Source of the DNA: Haplomitrium mnioides | Lineage: Eukaryota; Marchantiophyta; Haplomitriopsida; Calobryales | Direction of reading: 5' to 3' | Assembly (NCBI GenBank): GCA_049999725.1 | Contig: JBNGIS010008496.1 | Location: 1 to 23,135, forward strand | DNA: 23,135 bases | In this document: positions 19,519 through 23,135 of the stretch, piece after piece | Layout of the letters: every line of letters begins with the position of its first letter | Position numbering within the stretch: the stretch's first letter is position 1 | Program-made: the position numbers and the translations under genes | The notes under the pieces: model-generated | The model's database searches: none | Told to the model about the DNA's origin: nothing | The model's input: only the letters and a program-made list of their open reading frames with translations

Positions 19519-20740
19519 GCATCTTGATGAAGCAACCAATGATGGCTTTCGACAAAAGTTGCATGGAGATGCATTCTTTAATCTTGTTAAGACACATTTG
19601 GTGGTCAAAGATAGTGAGTATCATGCCTTTTCTATTCGAGATGGTATTCTCTATCAAGGCCATCAAATATATGTTCCACAAGATGATGCGCTTTGAATAA
19701 CCCATTTACAAGAAGCAAATAACATTCCAATGTTTGGGCATCTTGGGGTAGACAAGGCTATGGAGTTGCTTCAATGCACTTGGTGGTGGCCAAACCTAGC
19801 TCAAGATGTTTGTGGCTTTGTTCGTTCTTGTGAGAGTTGTCACTGAAACAAGGCTTCAAATCAAAAACCAGTTGGTCTTCTTCAACCATTACTAATTCCT
19901 ATTGCTTGGTGGGAACATGTAAGCTTAGATCTTGTCACTTCGCTTCCAACAACTCCTTGTGAGTTTACTACCATTGTGGTGTTTGTCGATAAGCTACGCA
20001 AAAAAATTCATCTAGCATTGATTGTGGATACAGAGGATGCTCCACAATTGGCAAAGATTTACTTTGATATAGTCTTTTGATGTTATAGCATGCCAAAGGT
20101 ATTAATATCCAACAAAGATCCACAATTGACTAGAAAGTTCTGGCGAGAGTTGTTCACACTTTTGGGTACCAAACTCTCTATGTCCACTACTTATTATCCT
20201 CAAACATATGGGCAAACAGAGCGTGCTAATCCCACTTTGGAGGATATGCTTTGTGCGTTCATCATTGTTTATCATATTGATTGGGATAGTTTCTTACCAG
20301 TTGTAGAGTTTGCCTACAACAACTCCAAACAAGCAAGTACTGGGTTTTCTCCTTTCTTTCTTTCTTTATTCAGGTCAACATCCTCTTGTTCTTGATTGTT
20401 TGCTTTCTTTTTCTTCTTTCAATGTTCCAAGTATTTCTACTTTTTCTCTCCTTTTTCTCCTTCCTTGCAAGATGCTTGCAACCATCTTAATGTTGCTCAA
20501 AATCGGAAAAAAAATATGCCAATAGCTATCGTCATGATTGCTCTTATGTTTTAGGTGACCCAGTTATGTTATCTACTCACGATCTCCTATTGTCTTTAGA
20601 TACTCAAGTTTGTAAGTTATCTCCTACTTTGATTGGTTTTTTTCTGAATTTCATAAGTTATTTCTCACGTTGCTTATAAACTTGACCTTTCTCTTCATAT
20701 GAAGATTTATCTTGTGTTTCATGTCTCTAAACTTAAACCT
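19519..20740 (+). pseudogene. Element B integrase
   Basis: Coding resumes right after element C with the linker to integrase (DGILYQGHQIYVPQDDAL, about 19640-19695), then a TGA. The zinc-binding domain follows: GHLGVDKAMELL and FVRSCESCH, with a TGA in the next codon. The core has the first Asp in WWEHVSLDLVTSLP (about 19925) and a second region VLISNKDPQLTRKFW (from 20099). There an Asn precedes the lysine and Asp of KDPQ, which sits at the usual second catalytic position. Glu is present in TYGQTERANP, followed by EFAYNNSKQASTGFSPF. A TGA at 20078-20080 and a frameshift in a TTTC-rich run near 20355-20370 break it further. The C-terminal part (VLGDPVMLSTHDLLL, KLSPTLIGFF, VAYKLDL, HVSKLKPF) is split over frames to about 20740. 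Not functional as written. Confidence 0.88.
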
Positions 20741-20818
20741 TTTGTTTCTAGTCCATCTTCTTTTCCAAATCGTATTCAACTTCCTCCTTCGGCTATTGTT
20801 CTTGATAATCATAAAGAA

Positions 20819-20968
20819 TTTGAGGTGTACCGCATTTTGGCAAAAAGAGCTATCAAGCAAGGGCAACATCCACAAGTTCAATACAAGGTTTTGTGGAATG
20901 GTGTCAGCCTTATTGTTGGTCTCTTATCTCATTTTCTACCAATTTACACCAACTTAAGGGTTGTTTTG
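20819..20968 (+). pseudogene. Element B chromodomain, truncated
   Basis: Chromodomains on integrase help direct chromoviruses to particular chromatin. The first two-thirds are clear: EFEVYRILAKR, then QGQHPQVQYKVLWNG, in a frame open from 20699. The aromatic Tyr near the start and the Trp of VLWNG are present. The expected Trp-Glu-Pro and following helix are replaced by VSLIVGLLSHF, so the fold is probably broken. After about 20968 the open frame enters an unrelated 21-bp repeat. Confidence 0.75.
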
Positions 20969-20994
20969 TGTTTAGGGACCCCAACTCTTCCTTA

Positions 20995-21076
20995 CACTCT
21001 ATGGAATAACTACAGCATGATCTGGGATGTCTACAACACTTTTTGGGATAGCTACACCCTTCCTTGGGATGGATTT
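20995..21076 (+). repeat. 21-bp tandem repeat, four imperfect units
   Basis: The motif TGG[A/G]AT begins at 21002, 21023, 21044 and 21065, exactly 21 bases apart, followed by a CTACA core in the first three. In the open frame from element B's chromodomain this gives a seven-residue pattern, W-[N/D]-x-Y-[S/N/T]-x-x. The frame ends at a TAG just after the last unit. It is probably a minisatellite downstream of the broken element, not part of a known protein. Confidence 0.7.
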
Positions 21077-21085
21077 TGCTGGTAG

Positions 21086-21935
21086 AGTGATCTACTTACG
21101 ACAACAAAGTACAACACACGCACTCACACACCCATAACCAACACTCTTCCTTTAGATGAAATCAATGTACTCAAATAATATTTAATAAAGTTTACAAGCC
21201 TCACGCTCAAGTATGCTAGCCCATAAATACCCACAACAGTTGAATAAACCTTTAACACATCCATCGACGTACTCACACGCACACATGCGTAGTCAGGTAA
21301 TTTCACTTTGGCTGCTTGAAGTCCGTAAATTGACTTCTCAAGGGAAAGGAAGTTGATTGTTTGACTTCTACCAATAAGAAGGCTACTCTCTCAGCTGCTG
21401 GCCCTCATCCCACCCAAAGACACCTGCCAATTCCGCTGACAAAACAACCCTAGCGTGCTCTTCCTAGCAAGAACTCTAAACCGACGTCTACTCGGAAAAG
21501 ATCGATACTTAATACACCTCATAAGGCACACTAGACTCACCTTGAATTTAATCCATAGCTTGCTCTCGTGTCATGGAGTAGCTTGGGGCAGCAAAACCAG
21601 GTTATACAGAGATAGGGGAAGAAAACACATCCAATGATACCTCCCACACGATGTGACTTGAAGATACGGCCCAGTCCTTTGAGTTTCTTTGAAAATGTTG
21701 TCTTTGGCTCTTGCAGCACCTTGAAAAGCTTGTCCACTTTTGTATGCCCTCCGCGAGTGCCCGAGCACCAGTCTCAAGCAATACAATCCACCCAACCCTT
21801 TAGCCCCACAAGCCCAATGACAAAACACCTCGAGTCCTCCTTGCGTAATCGCTTTCCTTCTCTCTTCCTCCCGTCCTCTGCACTCCTAATGCTCTCTCGT
21901 GGTGAATCCCTAAAAATAAGCCCCGCAAGAGCCTA

Positions 21936-21972
<37 letters not shown>

Positions 21973-23135
21973 CTCATATCCTTGTTTACTTTATCTTTTT
22001 TTCTTTTGGCCATAACTCAACCGCTAACTTTACCCCTAATTTTAGACGTGGCTAACTAAAATAATAGTTCTCGTTTGAAAGCCTAGCTTTTTGGCCAAAC
22101 ACCTTAACCCATTAACTAATTTAATTGCTAATGTTTAGTTTAGGCTACATCTTAAGGGCTTCCAAGTTTTGGCCATAACTCACTTTTCTCAGCTAAGTTT
22201 AGAGGGTCTTTTCATTTAAGACCTTTGTAAAGTTCCTTTTTGCTATTTACTTTTTCCCTCTCTAAACTTACTTAGTTATTTCATTTGTCCTTTTATTTTT
22301 TTGTTCCCCTTTGCTTTAAGAACCATAGCCTCAAGCCAGCTCCCTCGACTCTGTCCTTAGGATCCCTGTGGTTCACCTCCTCCATGATCACGATTTCATC
22401 CTCTTGTCACCGTACGATGCCTTCTTCTCAATCCCCGGTGCTTGATTAATTCCCCTCAACACAAGGGTCAAGTTCAACTCCCAATTGTTTCCTACACCCT
22501 ATGCTCACCATAAATTCTTTTGTTCATTCATCCAAGGCACTCAATCCACGATTCCAGGCTCAGTGCATCTCAAACTTGTAGCGTTAAACCTGACTGAGAC
22601 ACAACATTTGTAGAAATTTAGATGTTTTTTATCTCAAGGTGTTGACCCAGCTTGGTTCGAATGCTTTGCAACAACAACTGCAAGAACTTAGATACGTCCT
22701 GAGCGCAATGTCCTTGAAAGAAATCACTCTAGTTTTTTGTTTGATCCTAGCAGTATTTGCCATCAGGACTGGAGCGCAGCCTTCAATCCCTTTCCTCCGT
22801 GCAATCTCCTTGTGCAACGATGCGATCTGTCTTCCTCCCCTTTGATAGAATGTTCCTAGTTCCCTATCCTTTTCGAATCATTCCTCCTCTCATGCTCCTG
22901 TTCAATTCACATTCCGGAGCAATCCAGCTCTTCCTTGGCCCATTCAATCCTGTTCCCGCGATTCCATGCTCGATCCAGCCCTCGATGCAGCCCCTGCATT
23001 CAATCCCTCTCCTCACTCGAATCATTCCTCCCCAATCCCTGTGTGCTCACTCCCGCTTAATCGATCAGGTTGGATCAGGAAAGAGAAGGGGCAAAAGGAA
23101 GAGAAGGGGGAGAAGAAAGAAGGAAAGAAAGGGAA
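21086..23135. other. Non-coding right flank, unassigned
   Basis: No protein family is recognisable on either strand. The stretch 21100-21310 is rich in CA and CACA. The phrase ttggccataactca occurs near 22006 and again near 22174. The last 70 bases are a purine-rich tract, as in element A's LTR near 3370-3430. A short block near 22799-22830 (tgcaatctccttgtgcaa) resembles 13302-13330 of the element A LTR. It may be another old LTR of the same wide family on the minus strand, but the match is too thin to claim. Confidence 0.4.
21939..21971. repeat. Homopolymer of 33 C
   Basis: An unbroken run of C. The complementary strand is a G run that could form a G-quadruplex. The exact length is doubtful because such runs are hard to sequence and assemble. 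Confidence 0.85.

Larger units (their letters stand above)
14000..20968 (+). mobile_element. Element B: internally deleted Ty3/gypsy chromovirus, split by element C
   Basis: Plus-strand pieces in order: possible 5' LTR (14000-14539), gag core and broken zinc knuckle (14640-15160), the last part of RNase H (15160-15285), [element C 15286-19513], integrase (19514-20740) and chromodomain (20819-20968). Integrase followed by a chromodomain is diagnostic of chromoviruses. Protease, reverse transcriptase and most of RNase H are missing between the zinc knuckle and the RNase H tail. No 3' LTR matching 14000-14539 was seen after 20968, so the 3' end is also lost. Confidence 0.85.

Noticed and set aside
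21634-22059. 141-codon frame with a proline run
   Set aside because: The proline run is only the translated 33-C homopolymer, and the rest has no recognisable domain.

Overview
This window is eukaryotic, almost certainly land-plant, nuclear DNA built from old, nested LTR retrotransposons. I see no intact host gene, no rRNA or tRNA gene and no CRISPR array. Evidence for a plant host: a Ty3/gypsy element with a plant-type primer site right after a run of T (the Tat/Athila arrangement), and a second Ty3/gypsy relic with a chromodomain (chromovirus). The species cannot be told from the sequence. Three blocks of exactly 100 N (1118-1217, 12681-12780, 17482-17581) look like scaffolding placeholders.

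Layout. (1) 1-1117: AT-rich DNA of unknown origin with a tandem array of about 52-bp units. (2) 1218-13750, minus strand: a decayed, very long Ty3/gypsy element (element A). Read 5' to 3' on the minus strand it has a 5' LTR of about 4.1 kb (13750 to 9647), a primer binding site (9641-9628), gag with zinc knuckles (about 9600 to 8090), protease (about 7440-7180), reverse transcriptase (about 7004-5984), RNase H (to 5267), integrase (about 4972 to 3799), a polypurine tract (3575-3561) and a 3' LTR (3560 leftwards). The 3' LTR loses its match to the 5' LTR at the first N gap, so the element is cut, interrupted or misassembled there. (3) 13751-13999: unassigned. (4) 14000-20968, plus strand: a chromovirus relic (element B) with a possible short 5' LTR, part of gag, the end of RNase H, integrase and a chromodomain. 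Protease, reverse transcriptase and most of RNase H are deleted. (5) 15286-19513: a solo LTR of about 4.2 kb (element C), a diverged relative of element A's LTR, inserted in element B's pol and flanked by a 5-bp target duplication, ATATT. (6) 21086-23135: non-coding, partly pyrimidine-rich, with a 33-base C run.

How it fits together. Element B came first, lost most of pol, and was hit by a relative of element A whose copy later recombined to a solo LTR. Element A lies immediately upstream in the opposite orientation. Every coding region carries stops or frameshifts, so none is predicted to make a working polyprotein. Key catalytic residues can still be seen: the RNase H D-E-D set, integrase D and E with 35 residues between, and the protease DGGA. 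The most informative points are the 4-kb LTR family whose U3 tandem arrays differ while R-U5 stays alike, the solo LTR with exact ends, and the abrupt end of the 3' LTR at a gap. I found no convincing new defence, regulatory or metabolic system.
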